Below, piece by piece: positions 35,306 through 45,046 of a DNA stretch of 64,000 nucleotides. A program made the translations under genes and the position numbers. Positions within the stretch are counted from its first letter, which is position 1. Every line of letters begins with the position of its first letter. Source of the DNA: Sphingobium xenophagum NBRC 107872 (lineage in GTDB: Bacteria; Pseudomonadota; Alphaproteobacteria; Sphingomonadales; Sphingomonadaceae); the NCBI RefSeq assembly GCF_000367345.1, contig NZ_BARE01000002.1:62001-126000 (forward strand). The letters are read 5' to 3'. The notes under the pieces were generated by a model. It worked only from the letters and a program-made list of their open reading frames with translations, did no database searches and was not told the DNA's origin.

Positions 35306-36667
35306 GTGACCGCCAGCCGTCCAGTCGCCCGCCCATTGGCCGTCATCATCCTTGCCGCCGGTCAGGGCACACGCATGAAATCGTCGTTGCACAAGGTGTT
35401 GCACCCGGTTGCGGGACGCCCGATGCTGCTGCACCTGCTGGCGAGCGTCGCGACGCTGGAGCCGGAGCGCCAGGTCGTGGTGGTCGGCGCTGGGCGGGAA
35501 CAGGTCGAGGCGGCGGTGGCGGGCACCGGCGCGGTGATCGCGGTGCAGGACCAGCAGCTTGGCACCGGCCATGCCGTTGCACAGGCGCATGATGCGCTGG
35601 CGGGATTCGCGGGCGATGTGTTGATCCTCTATGGCGACGTGCCATTGGTGAGCGGGGCGACGATGCGGGCGATGCTCGATCGGTTGAACCGGGGGGACGA
35701 TCCGCGGGCGGTCGTGCTGGGGTTCCGACCCGATGACGCTGCCGCATATGGCCGGATCATTGCCGATGGGCAGGGCATCATTGGGAAGATGGTGGAATAT
35801 AAGGACGCCAGTGAGGCCGAACGGGCAGTCACTTTGTGCAATAGCGGGCTGATGGCGGTGCGATCGACCGATCTGTTCGTCCTGCTGGACCAGATCGGTA
35901 ACGATAATGCCGCTGGCGAATATTATCTGCCCGACATCATCATGCTGCCCGGTGCGCCCAGTGCGGTGATCGAGACGGACGCGTGGGAAGTGGCGGGCGT
36001 CAACAGCCGGGTCGAACTGGCGGGCGTGGAGGCAATGTGGCAGGCGCGCCGCCGGGTAGAGGCGATGCGCGAAGGAGCGACGCTGGTGGCGCCGGAGACA
36101 GTGTTCTTCGCCCATGACACGATATTGGGCCGCGATGTGGTGGTGGAACCGAACGTGGTGTTCGGGCCGGGCGTGCGGGTAGCGGACGGGGTGGTCATCC
36201 ACGCTTTTTCCCATCTGGAAGGGGCCAGCATTGAAAGCGGCGCGGCTGTCGGCCCCTATGCACGGCTGCGGCCCGGTGCGCAGATCGGCGTCAAGGCCAA
36301 GGTCGGCAATTTCGTCGAGATCAAGAAGGCGGTGCTGGGCGAAGGGGCCAAGGTCAACCATCTGTCCTACATTGGCGATGCCAGCGTGGGTGCGGGGGCC
36401 AATATCGGCGCGGGCACGATCACCTGCAATTATGATGGGTTCTTCAAATATAAGACCGAGATTGGCGCGGGCGCCTTTGTCGGGTCGAACAGCGCGCTGG
36501 TCGCGCCGGTGACGATCGGCGATGGCGCGATCGTGGCGGCGGGAAGCGTGGTGACGCGGAATGTGGAGGCCGACGCGCTGTGTCTGGTCCGGCCCGCGCA
36601 GGAGGCAAAGCCGGGCTGGGCCAAGCGGTTTCGTGCGCGGATGATGGCAAAGAAGGCGGCGAAGTGA
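35306..36667 (+). CDS. glmU: Bifunctional GlmU (N-acetylglucosamine-1-P uridyltransferase / glucosamine-1-P acetyltransferase)
   Basis: 453 residues from a GTG; an in-frame ATG about 48 bases upstream (MAEPKATDPF) is an alternative. The uridyltransferase domain has LAAGQGTRMKSSLHKVLHPVAGRPM, LGTGHAV and LILYGDVPLV. The left-handed beta-helix acetyltransferase domain has RLRPGAQIGVKAKVGNFVE, HLSYIGDASVGAGANIGAGT and CNYDGFFKYKT. It makes UDP-GlcNAc for peptidoglycan. Confidence 0.95.
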   Translation: MTASRPVARPLAVIILAAGQGTRMKSSLHKVLHPVAGRPMLLHLLASVATLEPERQVVVVGAGREQVEAAVAGTGAVIAVQDQQLGTGHAVAQAHDALAGFAGDVLILYGDVPLVSGATMRAMLDRLNRGDDPRAVVLGFRPDDAAAYGRIIADGQGIIGKMVEYKDASEAERAVTLCNSGLMAVRSTDLFVLLDQIGNDNAAGEYYLPDIIMLPGAPSAVIETDAWEVAGVNSRVELAGVEAMWQARRRVEAMREGATLVAPETVFFAHDTILGRDVVVEPNVVFGPGVRVADGVVIHAFSHLEGASIESGAAVGPYARLRPGAQIGVKAKVGNFVEIKKAVLGEGAKVNHLSYIGDASVGAGANIGAGTITCNYDGFFKYKTEIGAGAFVGSNSALVAPVTIGDGAIVAAGSVVTRNVEADALCLVRPAQEAKPGWAKRFRARMMAKKAAK

Positions 36668-36678
36668 GAAAAGGCTGC

Positions 36679-36744
36679 GTGCTCCCGCGCAGGCGGGAGC
36701 CTAGATCGGAGCGTGGGACTGGGCTCCCGCCTGCGCGGGAGCAC
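36679..36744. repeat. 66-bp palindromic unit, family 1 (no gene inside)
   Basis: 26-bp inverted repeats at 36679-36704 and 36719-36744 (25/26 identical, starting GTGCTCCCGCGCAGG) around a 14-nt spacer ATCGGAGCGTGGGA. This is the opposite orientation of the unit at 19360-19425. It ends 8 bp before the phosphoesterase start. Confidence 0.9.
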
Positions 36745-36752
36745 GTTGTGGG

Positions 36753-37622
36753 ATGAAGCTGGTCCAGCGGCATCCCTTGTTGGTGGGACTGGTCTGTACG
36801 CTGATCCTGATTCTGGCAGGGGCTGGCTGGCTGATCCTGAACGCCAGCGCCATGCCACAGGTTCGGCTGGCCGAGATCGCGCTGCCTTTCCCGGCCGACG
36901 CGGCGCACGATCCTGTTACCGTCGCGCTGCTGACCGATACGCATATGTCCGGGCCGGACAACAGCCCGGCGCGGATGGCGCGGATCGTGGCGCAGATCAA
37001 CGCGCTGCGCCCGGACCTTATCCTGCTGGGCGGCGACTATATTGGCGATGACAAGGGCGGGGCGACCTATGATGCGCGGGCAAGCATTGCGCCGCTCGCC
37101 GGGCTGCGCGCGCCGCTGGGCGTGGTAGCGGTGCTGGGCAATCATGACAGCCGCAGCGCATTGAACCGTGTTGCGTTGAGCAGTCGGGACTGGGCGGTGG
37201 CTTTCTCGCGGATCGGCATCACCCTGTTACAGGATGGCGTGGTGCGGCGCGGGCCGCTGGTGATTGGCGGGTTGAAGGATATTTATACGCGAAAGCCCGA
37301 CCTGCCCGATACGATGACAGCGATGGCGCGAATGGGTGGCGCGCGGCTGATCCTGTCGCACGGGCCGGATGTGTTTCCCGCTCTGCCGAACACGCCGTCT
37401 CTGACACTGGTGGGGCACACCCATTGCGGGCAGGTGGCTTTGCCCTTTGCCGGGATCGTCTATGTGCCGTCGAAATATGGGACGCGCTATGGCTGCGGCC
37501 TGTATCGCGATGGGGCCAAGACGATGATCGTCGCGGCCGGGATCGGCACCAGCGGATTGCCGTTCCGGTTGCTCGCGCCTCCCGACATCTGGTTGATTAC
37601 GATAAAGCCGACACCGAACTGA
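36753..37622 (+). CDS. Membrane-anchored metallophosphoesterase
   Basis: 289 residues. One N-terminal membrane segment (LLVGLVCTLILILAGAGWLIL), then the calcineurin-like metal site: LLTDTHMSG, LILLGGDYIGDD, VLGNHDSRS, LSHGPDVFP and GHTHCGQVALPFAG. It resembles YkuE-type phosphodiesterases acting on the outer face of the inner membrane. Substrate unknown. It has its ATG 8 bp after a palindromic unit, so that repeat may lie in its 5' mRNA. Confidence 0.88.
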   Translation: MKLVQRHPLLVGLVCTLILILAGAGWLILNASAMPQVRLAEIALPFPADAAHDPVTVALLTDTHMSGPDNSPARMARIVAQINALRPDLILLGGDYIGDDKGGATYDARASIAPLAGLRAPLGVVAVLGNHDSRSALNRVALSSRDWAVAFSRIGITLLQDGVVRRGPLVIGGLKDIYTRKPDLPDTMTAMARMGGARLILSHGPDVFPALPNTPSLTLVGHTHCGQVALPFAGIVYVPSKYGTRYGCGLYRDGAKTMIVAAGIGTSGLPFRLLAPPDIWLITIKPTPN

Positions 37623-37751
37623 ACATATTAAAGTGAACGCCCCCCACCTTGACGGGAGTGGCCATTGCCGTGACACGCAATACTAACGATTATCCGGCAC
37701 AGACGCCGGGCATCCGCGTCCCTTATCAACTCTGAAAGGCTCCCCCGGCTC

Positions 37752-39575
37752 ATGTGCGGCATCATTGGCATCATCAGCAACAGCGACGTGGCGGAGCGGC
37801 TGGTCGATGGGCTAAAGCGGCTGGAATATCGCGGCTATGACAGCGCGGGGGTCGCAACCGTCCATGACGGGGCGATCGAGCGGCGGCGGGCGGAGGGGAA
37901 GCTCGCCAATCTGGTGACCGAGTTGCGCGACGAGCCGCTGCCCGGCACGACCGGCATCGCGCATACACGATGGGCCACGCATGGCGCGCCGACGACCAGC
38001 AACGCGCACCCCCATGCGACGCGCGAGGTGGCGCTGGTCCACAATGGCATCATCGAGAATTTCAAGCCGTTGCGCGCCGAACTGATGGCGCGGGGGCGCA
38101 TTTTCGACAGCCAGACCGATACCGAGGTGGTGGCCCATCTGGTGAGCGAACTGGTGGAGCAGGGCGCGTCGCCCAAGGAAGCCGTGCGCCAAGTGCTGCC
38201 GCGCCTGCACGGGGCGTTCGCGCTGGCGATCCTGTTCCGCAGCCACCCCGACATGCTGATCGGCGCGCGGCTGGGGTCGCCTCTGGTGGTGGGCTATGGC
38301 GATGGTGAGACCTATCTAGGGTCGGATGCCTTGGCGCTGGCGCCGCTGACGCAGAAGATCGCCTATCTGGAAGAGGGCGACTGGGTCGTCATCACGAAAA
38401 ATGGCGCCGAGATTTTCGACAAGGATAATGTGCCGGTCGAGCGGGCCGTGACGGTCTCCGGCGTGTCGGGGGCGATGATCGACAAGGGCAATCATCGCCA
38501 CTTCATGCAGAAGGAGATTTACGAGCAGCCGGTCGTCGTCGCCCAGACGCTGCGGGCCTATCTGCGCCGGATGGAGAATGAGGTCGCCATGCCGGACATG
38601 GATTTCGACCTGGGGGCGGTGAAGCGGATCACCATCGTCGCCTGCGGCACCAGCTTCTATGCCGGGATGGTCGCCAAATATTGGTTCGAGAAATTCGCGC
38701 GTGTGCCGGTCGACATCGATGTGGCGAGCGAGTTCCGCTATCGCGACCCGGTGCTGGAGCCCGGTGGCCTGGCGCTGTTCATCAGCCAGTCGGGCGAGAC
38801 GGCCGATACGCTTGCGGCGCTGCGCCATGCCAGGGCCGCGGACCAGATCATCGCTGTGGTGGTGAACGTCCCGACCAGTTCGATGGCGCGCGAGGCTGAC
38901 CTGTTGCTGCCGACCCATGCCGGGCCGGAAATCGGCGTGGCGTCGACAAAGGCCTTTACCTGCCAGCTGGCGGTGCTGGCTGCGCTGGCCGCCAATCTGG
39001 CGCGGGCCAAGGGGCTGCTGACCCCGGCGGAAGAAGCCGAGATCGTCTGGCACCTGTCCGAAGCCCCTGCCGCAATGAACGAGGCGCTGGGCCATGATGG
39101 CGACATAGAGGCGATGGCGCACCTGATCGCGCCGGCGCGTGACGTGCTGTATCTGGGGCGCGGGCCGGATTATCCGATGGCGCTGGAAGGAGCGCTCAAG
39201 CTCAAGGAAATCAGCTATATCCATGCCGAGGGCTATGCCGCGGGCGAGATGAAGCATGGCCCGATCGCCCTGATAGACGAAGCGGTGCCGGTGATCGTGA
39301 TCGCGCCGTCAGGCCCGCTGTTCGAGAAAACCGTGAGCAATATGCAGGAAGTGCAGGCGCGCGGCGGCAAGGTGGTGCTGATTTCCGACGCGGAAGGGAT
39401 CGCACTGGCAGGCGAGGGCTGCATGGCGACGATCGAGATGCCCAATGTCCACCCGCTGATCGCGCCTTTGGTCTATGCGGTGCCGGTGCAATTGCTGGCC
39501 TATCATGTCGCGGTGGCCAAGGGGACGGATGTGGATCAGCCACGGAATTTGGCGAAAAGTGTTACGGTGGAGTGA
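37752..39575 (+). CDS. glmS: Glutamine-fructose-6-phosphate aminotransferase (isomerizing)
   Basis: 607 residues. The N-terminal glutaminase nucleophile is Cys2 of MCGIIGI; RLEYRGYDSAG, HTRWATHG and HNGIIENF follow. The isomerase part has CGTSFYAGM, FISQSGETADTLA and the typical AKSVTVE end. It makes glucosamine 6-phosphate, the precursor that glmU uses after GlmM. No glmS ribozyme is apparent upstream. Confidence 0.96.
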   Translation: MCGIIGIISNSDVAERLVDGLKRLEYRGYDSAGVATVHDGAIERRRAEGKLANLVTELRDEPLPGTTGIAHTRWATHGAPTTSNAHPHATREVALVHNGIIENFKPLRAELMARGRIFDSQTDTEVVAHLVSELVEQGASPKEAVRQVLPRLHGAFALAILFRSHPDMLIGARLGSPLVVGYGDGETYLGSDALALAPLTQKIAYLEEGDWVVITKNGAEIFDKDNVPVERAVTVSGVSGAMIDKGNHRHFMQKEIYEQPVVVAQTLRAYLRRMENEVAMPDMDFDLGAVKRITIVACGTSFYAGMVAKYWFEKFARVPVDIDVASEFRYRDPVLEPGGLALFISQSGETADTLAALRHARAADQIIAVVVNVPTSSMAREADLLLPTHAGPEIGVASTKAFTCQLAVLAALAANLARAKGLLTPAEEAEIVWHLSEAPAAMNEALGHDGDIEAMAHLIAPARDVLYLGRGPDYPMALEGALKLKEISYIHAEGYAAGEMKHGPIALIDEAVPVIVIAPSGPLFEKTVSNMQEVQARGGKVVLISDAEGIALAGEGCMATIEMPNVHPLIAPLVYAVPVQLLAYHVAVAKGTDVDQPRNLAKSVTVE

Positions 39576-39624
39576 GCGGGGGATGCGGTCCGGGTCAGTT
39601 TACGATCGGGAGTGCCACCCGCTA

Positions 39625-39720
39625 CCGTTCGGGCTGAGCTTGTCGAAGCCCCCGTCTTTCTTGCGACGGGTATAGAGGCACGGAGAAAGTGCGACCCTTC
39701 GACAGGCTCAGGGCGAACGG
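39625..39720. repeat. Inverted-repeat unit, family 3
   Basis: Arms of 24 bp at 39625-39648 (CCGTTCGGGCTGAGCTTGTC...) and 39697-39720 match at 21 of 24 positions around a 48-bp spacer. Confidence 0.75.
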
Positions 39721-39750
39721 GGTTGCGGGGGTGGAAATTGCCCAGAAGCG

Positions 39751-39890
39751 TCCGCAAATTCCTCCCCTGCAAGGGGAGGGGGACCACGAAGTGGTGGAGG
39801 GGTGTCACCCTATCGAGAGGGGGACACCCCTCCGTCTGGCCTACGGCCATCCACCTCCCCTTACAGGGGAGGATGATCGGGAACGACCAA
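39751..39890. repeat. About 140-bp long repeat, copy 1
   Basis: It contains nested short inverted repeats: CTCCCCTGCAAGGGGAG, CCACGAAGTGG, GGCCTACGGCC and CTCCCCTTACAGGGGAG. The reverse complement recurs at 57426-57565 with high identity. The nested hairpins give a multi-stem single-stranded fold. Confidence 0.85.
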
Positions 39891-39933
39891 AAGCCGGTCA
39901 ATCAATTGCAAATAAATCTGGCCCACAGCCGGA

Positions 39934-40332
39934 CTATGTAGGGTTTCGTTCCGGTCCATCTAGGGCGGCAGGAACAGTCCACGCAGAAGGCAAATCTGAA
40001 AAGTTGCCCCACAGGTTCCACTTTCCATTGGCCGGATCAAACGATGCCAGTCCCCATCGGGGCGGATCAGGCCAGCCAAACCAATCCCGATCAATCAAAA
40101 ACAAAACTTCATTGCTGAATTCGGCAACGAACCCCATTCCCATCTTTCGCGCCCAATCGTGGTCGTCTCCGAGCGCAGACACCGCGGGCCAGTCGTTTAC
40201 GCCCGCGCGCCGCCAAGCAAGCGGCCAGCTTGCGCGTTCGCGATACCCCTTCTTCATGGATGAGATCGCAAAAAGCCCGACCTCCATGGGTTTGATTCCC
40301 AGAACATTTTCGAGTTGGTTCCTCGTGTCCAA
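39934..40332 (-). CDS. Orphan protein of unknown function
   Basis: 132 residues from TTG 40332, which has an excellent AAAGGAGG ribosome site four bases upstream. No signal peptide or membrane helix. Rich in Trp and aromatics (DRDWFGWPDPPRWGLASF, NGKWNLWGNFSDLPSAW). No family recognised. Base composition is clearly more AT-rich than its neighbours, and it sits beside two repeat units, so it may be acquired. A small immunity- or phage-type protein is conceivable but unsupported. Confidence 0.55.
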   Translation of the reverse strand: MDTRNQLENVLGIKPMEVGLFAISSMKKGYRERASWPLAWRRAGVNDWPAVSALGDDHDWARKMGMGFVAEFSNEVLFLIDRDWFGWPDPPRWGLASFDPANGKWNLWGNFSDLPSAWTVPAALDGPERNPT

Positions 40333-40389
40333 TCGCCTCCTTTATGCTGAGAAAGCGGACAGGCCGCCACCCACCCTTATAGTGTCTTC

Positions 40390-42003
40390 TCACCCACCCC
40401 CCGGCGAATTATGGCCCCCCGCTGGGACCGGCCCGCCGCTCTGGGCGTGGGCGTGGTCGGGGTTGTTGTCCCATTCGATATGATAGAGATCGAAGCGCCG
40501 GTCGCGCAGGTTGCGGACGGTGCCTTCGGCGCGGGCCCAGCTGAGGTCAGCCAGGTTGACGTCGGCCATGGTCAGGGTTTCGACATTTTCCGATGATTCC
40601 GCCGCAATCCCGTCCCGTGCGAAGGGCAGGTCGCAGGGGGTCAGGATGGCGCTCTGGGCATATTGGATGTCCATATTGTCGACATTGGGCAGGTTGCCGA
40701 CATTGCCCGACATGACGACATAGCATTGATTTTCGATCGCACGGGCCTGCGCGCAATAGCGCACGCGCATATAGCCGGCGCGGGAATCGGTGCAGAAGGG
40801 GACGAAGATGATGCGCGCGCCCTGATCCACCAGGCGGCGGGCGAGTTCGGGAAATTCGCTGTCGTAGCAGATGAGGACGCCGATCGGCCCGCAGTCGGTC
40901 TGGATCACGTCCAGCGCGTCGCCGCCCTTGATATTCCACCAAAAGGCTTCGTTGGGGGTCGGGTGGATTTTTTCCTGGGTGTGGAGCGATCCGTCGCGCA
41001 GCGCGACATAGGCGATATTCTGGATGTCGCCATCATCGGCGCGGGTCGGGTGGGAACCGCCGATGATGTTGATATTATATTCCAGCGCCATGCGGCCCAA
41101 TTCCTTGGTCAGGCGGGGCGTATAGTTGGTGAGTTTGTCGATCGCCTCCATCGGGTTGAGCTTTTTCGTTTCGAACGACAGGAGGGGCAGGGTGAAGAGT
41201 TCGGGAAAGACGATGAAGTCCGAGCGGTAGTCGGCGGCGACATCGACGAAATATTCGATGTTGCGGATAAACTCGTCAAAATCCTGCACGGCGCGCGCCT
41301 GTAGCTGGCAAGTGGCGAGGCGGACGCTTTCGACGCCGCGCGGGACGCGCATTTCGGGCGCTTCGTCCGGGTCGACATAGGGATTGCGCCATACCAGATG
41401 CGCAGCATGACCGTCCGACTGCTTGTCCTCCGGCAGGTAATTTTCGAGGACGCCGAGCGGTTCGAAGCCGTTTTTGAGCTGGAAGCTGACCACCTGGTCG
41501 CGGATCTTGCCCTGCACGACCTTGTCGAGATAATCTTTCGGTCCGTCCACCTTGCGCTTGGTGCGCAGATAGCCGGGCATGCGACCGGCGATGACGATGC
41601 CGTGCAGGTCGAGTTGTTCGACCAGTTCCTTGCGCTCGTCATAGATGCGCTGGCCGATGCGCAGGCCGCGCAGTTTGGGATCGACCGCCATTTCATAGCC
41701 ATAGAGCCATTCGCCCGCCGCGCTGTGGCGGGTGCCAAAGCCGTTGGCGGTGATTTCGTCCCAGTCATGGGGGGAAAAGGCCATCGACTTGCTGACCCGC
41801 ATGGTCGCGCAATAGCCCACGACCTTATTGTCGTAGAGCGCGACGAAACAGCCATCGGGGAAATTGTTGATCTGGCCCCGGACTGTCGCGGGGGAATAAT
41901 TGGGCAGGCCCGGATAGACGCGGGCTATCAGCCGCAGGATGGCGCGCACGTCGGACGGCACGGCGGTGCGGACTTCCAGGCGTTTGCGGGCTGTCGTTGT
42001 CAT
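40390..42003 (-). CDS. GNAT acetyltransferase / carbon-nitrogen hydrolase fusion
   Basis: 537 residues. The N-terminal GNAT domain (about 1-205) has EMAVDPKLRGLRIGQRIYD as the acetyl-CoA loop. The C-terminal nitrilase-superfamily domain (about 225-520) has the catalytic triad Glu268 (FPELF), Lys345 (QEKIHPTP) and Cys379 (LICYDSEFPE). Fusions of this arrangement are known across bacteria but the substrate is undefined; an amide or omega-amidase role is possible. Downstream of icd but separated from it by a terminator. Confidence 0.88.
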   Translation of the reverse strand: MTTTARKRLEVRTAVPSDVRAILRLIARVYPGLPNYSPATVRGQINNFPDGCFVALYDNKVVGYCATMRVSKSMAFSPHDWDEITANGFGTRHSAAGEWLYGYEMAVDPKLRGLRIGQRIYDERKELVEQLDLHGIVIAGRMPGYLRTKRKVDGPKDYLDKVVQGKIRDQVVSFQLKNGFEPLGVLENYLPEDKQSDGHAAHLVWRNPYVDPDEAPEMRVPRGVESVRLATCQLQARAVQDFDEFIRNIEYFVDVAADYRSDFIVFPELFTLPLLSFETKKLNPMEAIDKLTNYTPRLTKELGRMALEYNINIIGGSHPTRADDGDIQNIAYVALRDGSLHTQEKIHPTPNEAFWWNIKGGDALDVIQTDCGPIGVLICYDSEFPELARRLVDQGARIIFVPFCTDSRAGYMRVRYCAQARAIENQCYVVMSGNVGNLPNVDNMDIQYAQSAILTPCDLPFARDGIAAESSENVETLTMADVNLADLSWARAEGTVRNLRDRRFDLYHIEWDNNPDHAHAQSGGPVPAGGHNSPGGG

Positions 42004-42071
42004 CTGCGCGTCTCCTGTAAGGTCAGTCCCGAACGGAGAAAGGTTTCCTTCCGGTCGGTTGGCCAGTCGTG

Positions 42072-42102
42072 AAAAAGGCGGCTCCGTTGCACGGCGCCGC
42101 CT
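42072..42102 (-). terminator. Terminator after icd (minus strand)
   Basis: On the minus strand AGGCGGC pairs with GCCGCCT and is followed by TTTTTC, about 35 nt after the icd stop. Confidence 0.8.
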
Positions 42103-42137
42103 CGTTCCGTTTGCGAATTGAAAGCCTCAAGCAGCTA

Positions 42138-43358
42138 TCAGTTCCATGTCGCCATTTCGGCTTCCAGATTGACGCGGATCGTTTCGAAAAACTGTTCCGT
42201 GGTCATCCACGCCTGTTCCGGGCCGATCAGCAGCGCCAGATCCTTGGTCATCGCGCCATCCTCGACAGTCTTGACGCAGACGCGCTCCAGCGTTTCGGCG
42301 AATTTGGTGACGTCGGGCGTGCCGTCGAACTTGCCGCGGAAAGCCAGCCCTTGCGTCCAGGCGAAGATCGACGCGATCGGGTTGGTCGAGGTCGCCTTGC
42401 CCTGCTGATGCTGGCGATAGTGGCGGGTGACGGTGCCGTGGGCGGCTTCGGCCTCGACCGTCTTGCCATCGGGCGAGAGGAGCACGGAGGTCATCAGGCC
42501 GAGCGAGCCGAAGCCCTGCGCAACCGTGTCCGACTGGACGTCGCCGTCATAATTTTTGCAGGCCCAGACGAACTTGCCGCTCCACTTGAGCGCGGAGGCG
42601 ACCATGTCGTCGATCAGGCGATGTTCGTACACGATGCCCGCCGCCTTGAACCGATCGGCAAATTCTTCGTCGAACACCTGCTGGAACAGATCCTTGAAGC
42701 GACCGTCATAGGCCTTCAGGATGGTGTTCTTGGTCGACAGGTAGAGCGGCCATTTGCGGTCGAGCGCATAGTTCATGCTCGCTTTGGCAAAGTCGATGAT
42801 CGACTGGTCGAGATTATACATGCCCATGGCAACGCCGGCGGCGGGGAAGTTGAACACTTCCTTTTCGATCTTTTCGCCATTGTCGCCGTCCCACACCATG
42901 GTCAGCTTGCCGGCGCTGGGGACCAGAAAGTCGGTCGCCTTATACTGGTCGCCAAAGGCGTGACGGCCGATGACGATCGGGTCGGTCCAGCCGGGAACGA
43001 GGCGGGGGACATTCTTGATGACGATGGGTTCGCGGAACACGACGCCGCCCAGGATGTTGCGGATGGTGCCGTTGGGCGACTTCCACATCTGCTTGAGGTT
43101 GAATTCCTCGACGCGCTGTTCGTCCGGGGTGATGGTGGCGCACTTAACACCGACGCCATATTTCTTGATGGCATTGGCGGCATCGACCGTGATCTGATCA
43201 TTGGTCTCGTCGCGCTTTTCGACGCTCAGGTCGTAATATTTCAGGTCGATGTCGAGATAGGGGAGGATCAGGCGTTCGCGAATCCATTGCCAGATGATCC
43301 TGGTCATTTCGTCGCCGTCAATTTCCACGACCGGGTTTTTCACCTTGATCTTCGCCAT
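42138..43358 (-). CDS. icd: NADP-dependent isocitrate dehydrogenase
   Basis: 406 residues from ATG 43358 ([21 protein letters not shown]). This is the eukaryote-like monomer-length dimeric type, with [15 protein letters not shown] (substrate Ser/Asn/Arg), [13 protein letters not shown] (metal Asp), [14 protein letters not shown] (NADP) and DLALLIGP. It makes 2-oxoglutarate and NADPH in the TCA cycle. An upstream ATG at 43379 (MKKANRR) could extend it by seven residues. Divergent from psd. Confidence 0.95.
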   Translation of the reverse strand: MAKIKVKNPVVEIDGDEMTRIIWQWIRERLILPYLDIDLKYYDLSVEKRDETNDQITVDAANAIKKYGVGVKCATITPDEQRVEEFNLKQMWKSPNGTIRNILGGVVFREPIVIKNVPRLVPGWTDPIVIGRHAFGDQYKATDFLVPSAGKLTMVWDGDNGEKIEKEVFNFPAAGVAMGMYNLDQSIIDFAKASMNYALDRKWPLYLSTKNTILKAYDGRFKDLFQQVFDEEFADRFKAAGIVYEHRLIDDMVASALKWSGKFVWACKNYDGDVQSDTVAQGFGSLGLMTSVLLSPDGKTVEAEAAHGTVTRHYRQHQQGKATSTNPIASIFAWTQGLAFRGKFDGTPDVTKFAETLERVCVKTVEDGAMTKDLALLIGPEQAWMTTEQFFETIRVNLEAEMATWN

Positions 43359-43526
43359 GCGCCTGTTCGCCTTCTTCATTCTGGGTGGATTTGCAAAACG
43401 CCCTAGGCAAAGCGCGGCCAATGTTCAACCGTTCTGGCGGGGATTCTAACGTTCCGGACAGGCAAGGATACATAGCGCGGCATCGGTCGTTGTCAGGGCG
43501 AGGGTCTCTCCCTAAAGACGGTGGCT

Positions 43527-44261
43527 ATGGAAAATAACGAGATCACGATTGCCGCCGGCGGCAATGTAAAATGGCGCTTCCCCCAGGTTCATCCGGAAGG
43601 CGTGAAATTCGGCCTGATCGCTGCGGCTATCACGGGCGTTTTCTTTCTGATGGGTTGGGAAGTGGTCGGCTGGCTGATGCTGATCGTGACGATGTGGGTG
43701 CTGGCCTTCTTCCGCGATCCGGTGCGGGCGGTGCCGCAGGATGAAGGCGCGATCATTGCGCCCGCCGATGGTCTGGTGACGCTGATCCAGAAAGTCCCGC
43801 CGCCGCGCGAGATGGCCGGGGCGGCTGGTCTTGGCGATCAGCCGTTGATCCGCGTGTCCATCTTCATGAGTGTGTTCGACGTCCATATCAATCGCACGCC
43901 GATCGGCGGGACGATCAAGTCGGTAGTCTATATTTCGGGCAAGTTCCTGAACGCGGACCTGGACAAGGCGAGCGAGGACAATGAACGCCAGCATATATTG
44001 GTCGAGCGGCACGACGGGCTGCGTATCGGCTTCACCCAGATTGCGGGTCTGGTCGCGCGGCGGATCGTGCCGTTCGTCAAGCCCGGTGACATGGTGGCGG
44101 CGGGGCAGCGCATCGGCCTGATCCGCTTTGGCAGCCGGGTGGATGTCTACCTGCCCGCCGGGACGGCGCCGCGTGTGATATTGGGGCAACGAACGGTCGC
44201 GGGCGAGACCATATTGGGCCAGGTCGGCGACCGCCGCGTCATTGCGGGCATCCAACAGTGA
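43527..44261 (+). CDS. psd: Phosphatidylserine decarboxylase proenzyme, short type
   Basis: 244 residues. Two membrane segments near residues 30-60, then [37 protein letters not shown] with the Asp/His pair, and the self-cleavage Gly202-Ser203 in [11 protein letters not shown], which would generate the pyruvoyl Ser. Small psd of the Rhizobium/Sphingomonas type. It makes phosphatidylethanolamine in the inner membrane. Its stop overlaps the pssA start as GTGA. Confidence 0.93.
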   Translation: MENNEITIAAGGNVKWRFPQVHPEGVKFGLIAAAITGVFFLMGWEVVGWLMLIVTMWVLAFFRDPVRAVPQDEGAIIAPADGLVTLIQKVPPPREMAGAAGLGDQPLIRVSIFMSVFDVHINRTPIGGTIKSVVYISGKFLNADLDKASEDNERQHILVERHDGLRIGFTQIAGLVARRIVPFVKPGDMVAAGQRIGLIRFGSRVDVYLPAGTAPRVILGQRTVAGETILGQVGDRRVIAGIQQ

Positions 44262-45040
44262 GGCAGCGCCGCGCTGTGCCACGGGGGTTGCGCCGGGGAA
44301 TCACCCTGCGGATGGTTGCGCCCAATGCGGTGACGGCAATGGCACTGTGCTTTGGCCTGACCGGCGTGCGGTATGGCATATCGGGTGAATGGGAGCGGGC
44401 GGTCCTGTCCATCCTGTTCGCAGGCGTGTTGGATGGCCTGGACGGGCGAATCGCCCGGTTGCTGCGTGGCGAGAGCCGCTTTGGCGCGGAACTGGATTCG
44501 CTGTCCGATTCGATTGCGTTCGGCGTGGCGCCTTCGCTGATCCTCTATCTATGGTCGCTCTATGCGATGCCCAAATTTGGCTGGATCTTCGCGCTCGCTC
44601 ATGCGCTGTCCTGTGCCCTGCGGCTGGCGCGGTTCAACGCCAATATCGATGTCGATGTGCAGCCGCATAAGTCGGCAGGCTTCCTGACCGGCGTGCCTGC
44701 GCCCGCTGGCGCAGGGTTGACCTTCGTGCCGCTCTATCTGTGGCTCGTGACGGGGGAACCGATTTTCCAGGCCTGGTATGTCGTGGCGCCCTGGACCGCG
44801 TTCATCGCCTTCCTGATGATTTCCAACATTGCAACCTATAGCTGGTCGGCCCTGCGGTTGCGCAAGCGGATCAGGCTGGAAACGATTGCCCTGGCCGGAT
44901 TGCTGGCCGCTTCGCTGGCGACCGATCCCTGGCTGACGCTGCTGCTGATCTGCGGCATATATGTGGCGCTGATCCCGTTTGGCATCCTGTCCTACGCCAA
45001 GGTCCGCCGCCAGCGCGAGGCCAATCCCGGCCCCGCCTGA
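44258..45040 (+). CDS. pssA: CDP-diacylglycerol-serine O-phosphatidyltransferase
   Basis: 260 residues from GTG 44258. The CDP-alcohol motif is complete: [20 protein letters not shown] followed by LDSLSD, in a protein with about seven membrane helices. It makes phosphatidylserine, the substrate of psd, and is translationally coupled to it. Confidence 0.93.
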   Translation: MRQRRAVPRGLRRGITLRMVAPNAVTAMALCFGLTGVRYGISGEWERAVLSILFAGVLDGLDGRIARLLRGESRFGAELDSLSDSIAFGVAPSLILYLWSLYAMPKFGWIFALAHALSCALRLARFNANIDVDVQPHKSAGFLTGVPAPAGAGLTFVPLYLWLVTGEPIFQAWYVVAPWTAFIAFLMISNIATYSWSALRLRKRIRLETIALAGLLAASLATDPWLTLLLICGIYVALIPFGILSYAKVRRQREANPGPA

Positions 45041-45046
45041 ATATCG

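Larger units (their letters stand above)
39576..39933. other. Repeat-rich gap after glmS
   Basis: 358 bp with no credible gene. It holds a 96-bp inverted-repeat unit (39625-39720) followed by one copy of a long palindrome-rich repeat (39751-39890) whose other copy lies inverted at 57426-57565. Open frames here on both strands are made of repeat sequence. Confidence 0.8.

Noticed and set aside
37623..37751. glmS ribozyme in the glmS leader
   Set aside because: The 129-bp leader shows no ribozyme core, and this RNA is a Gram-positive feature.
37720..37760. GlmS/GlmU/phosphoesterase as one operon
   Set aside because: Gaps with palindromic units and a 129-bp leader separate them; the shared amino-sugar theme is real but co-transcription is not supported.
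40109..40393. 94-codon minus-strand frame overlapping the orphan gene
   Set aside because: It overlaps the orphan frame that has the better ribosome site; Arg-rich and featureless.
39536..40483. Several open frames over the glmS-downstream repeats, with PLQGEGDHEVVEG-like peptides
   Set aside because: The same peptide appears from the second repeat copy at 57.5 kb on the other strand, so it is repeat-derived.
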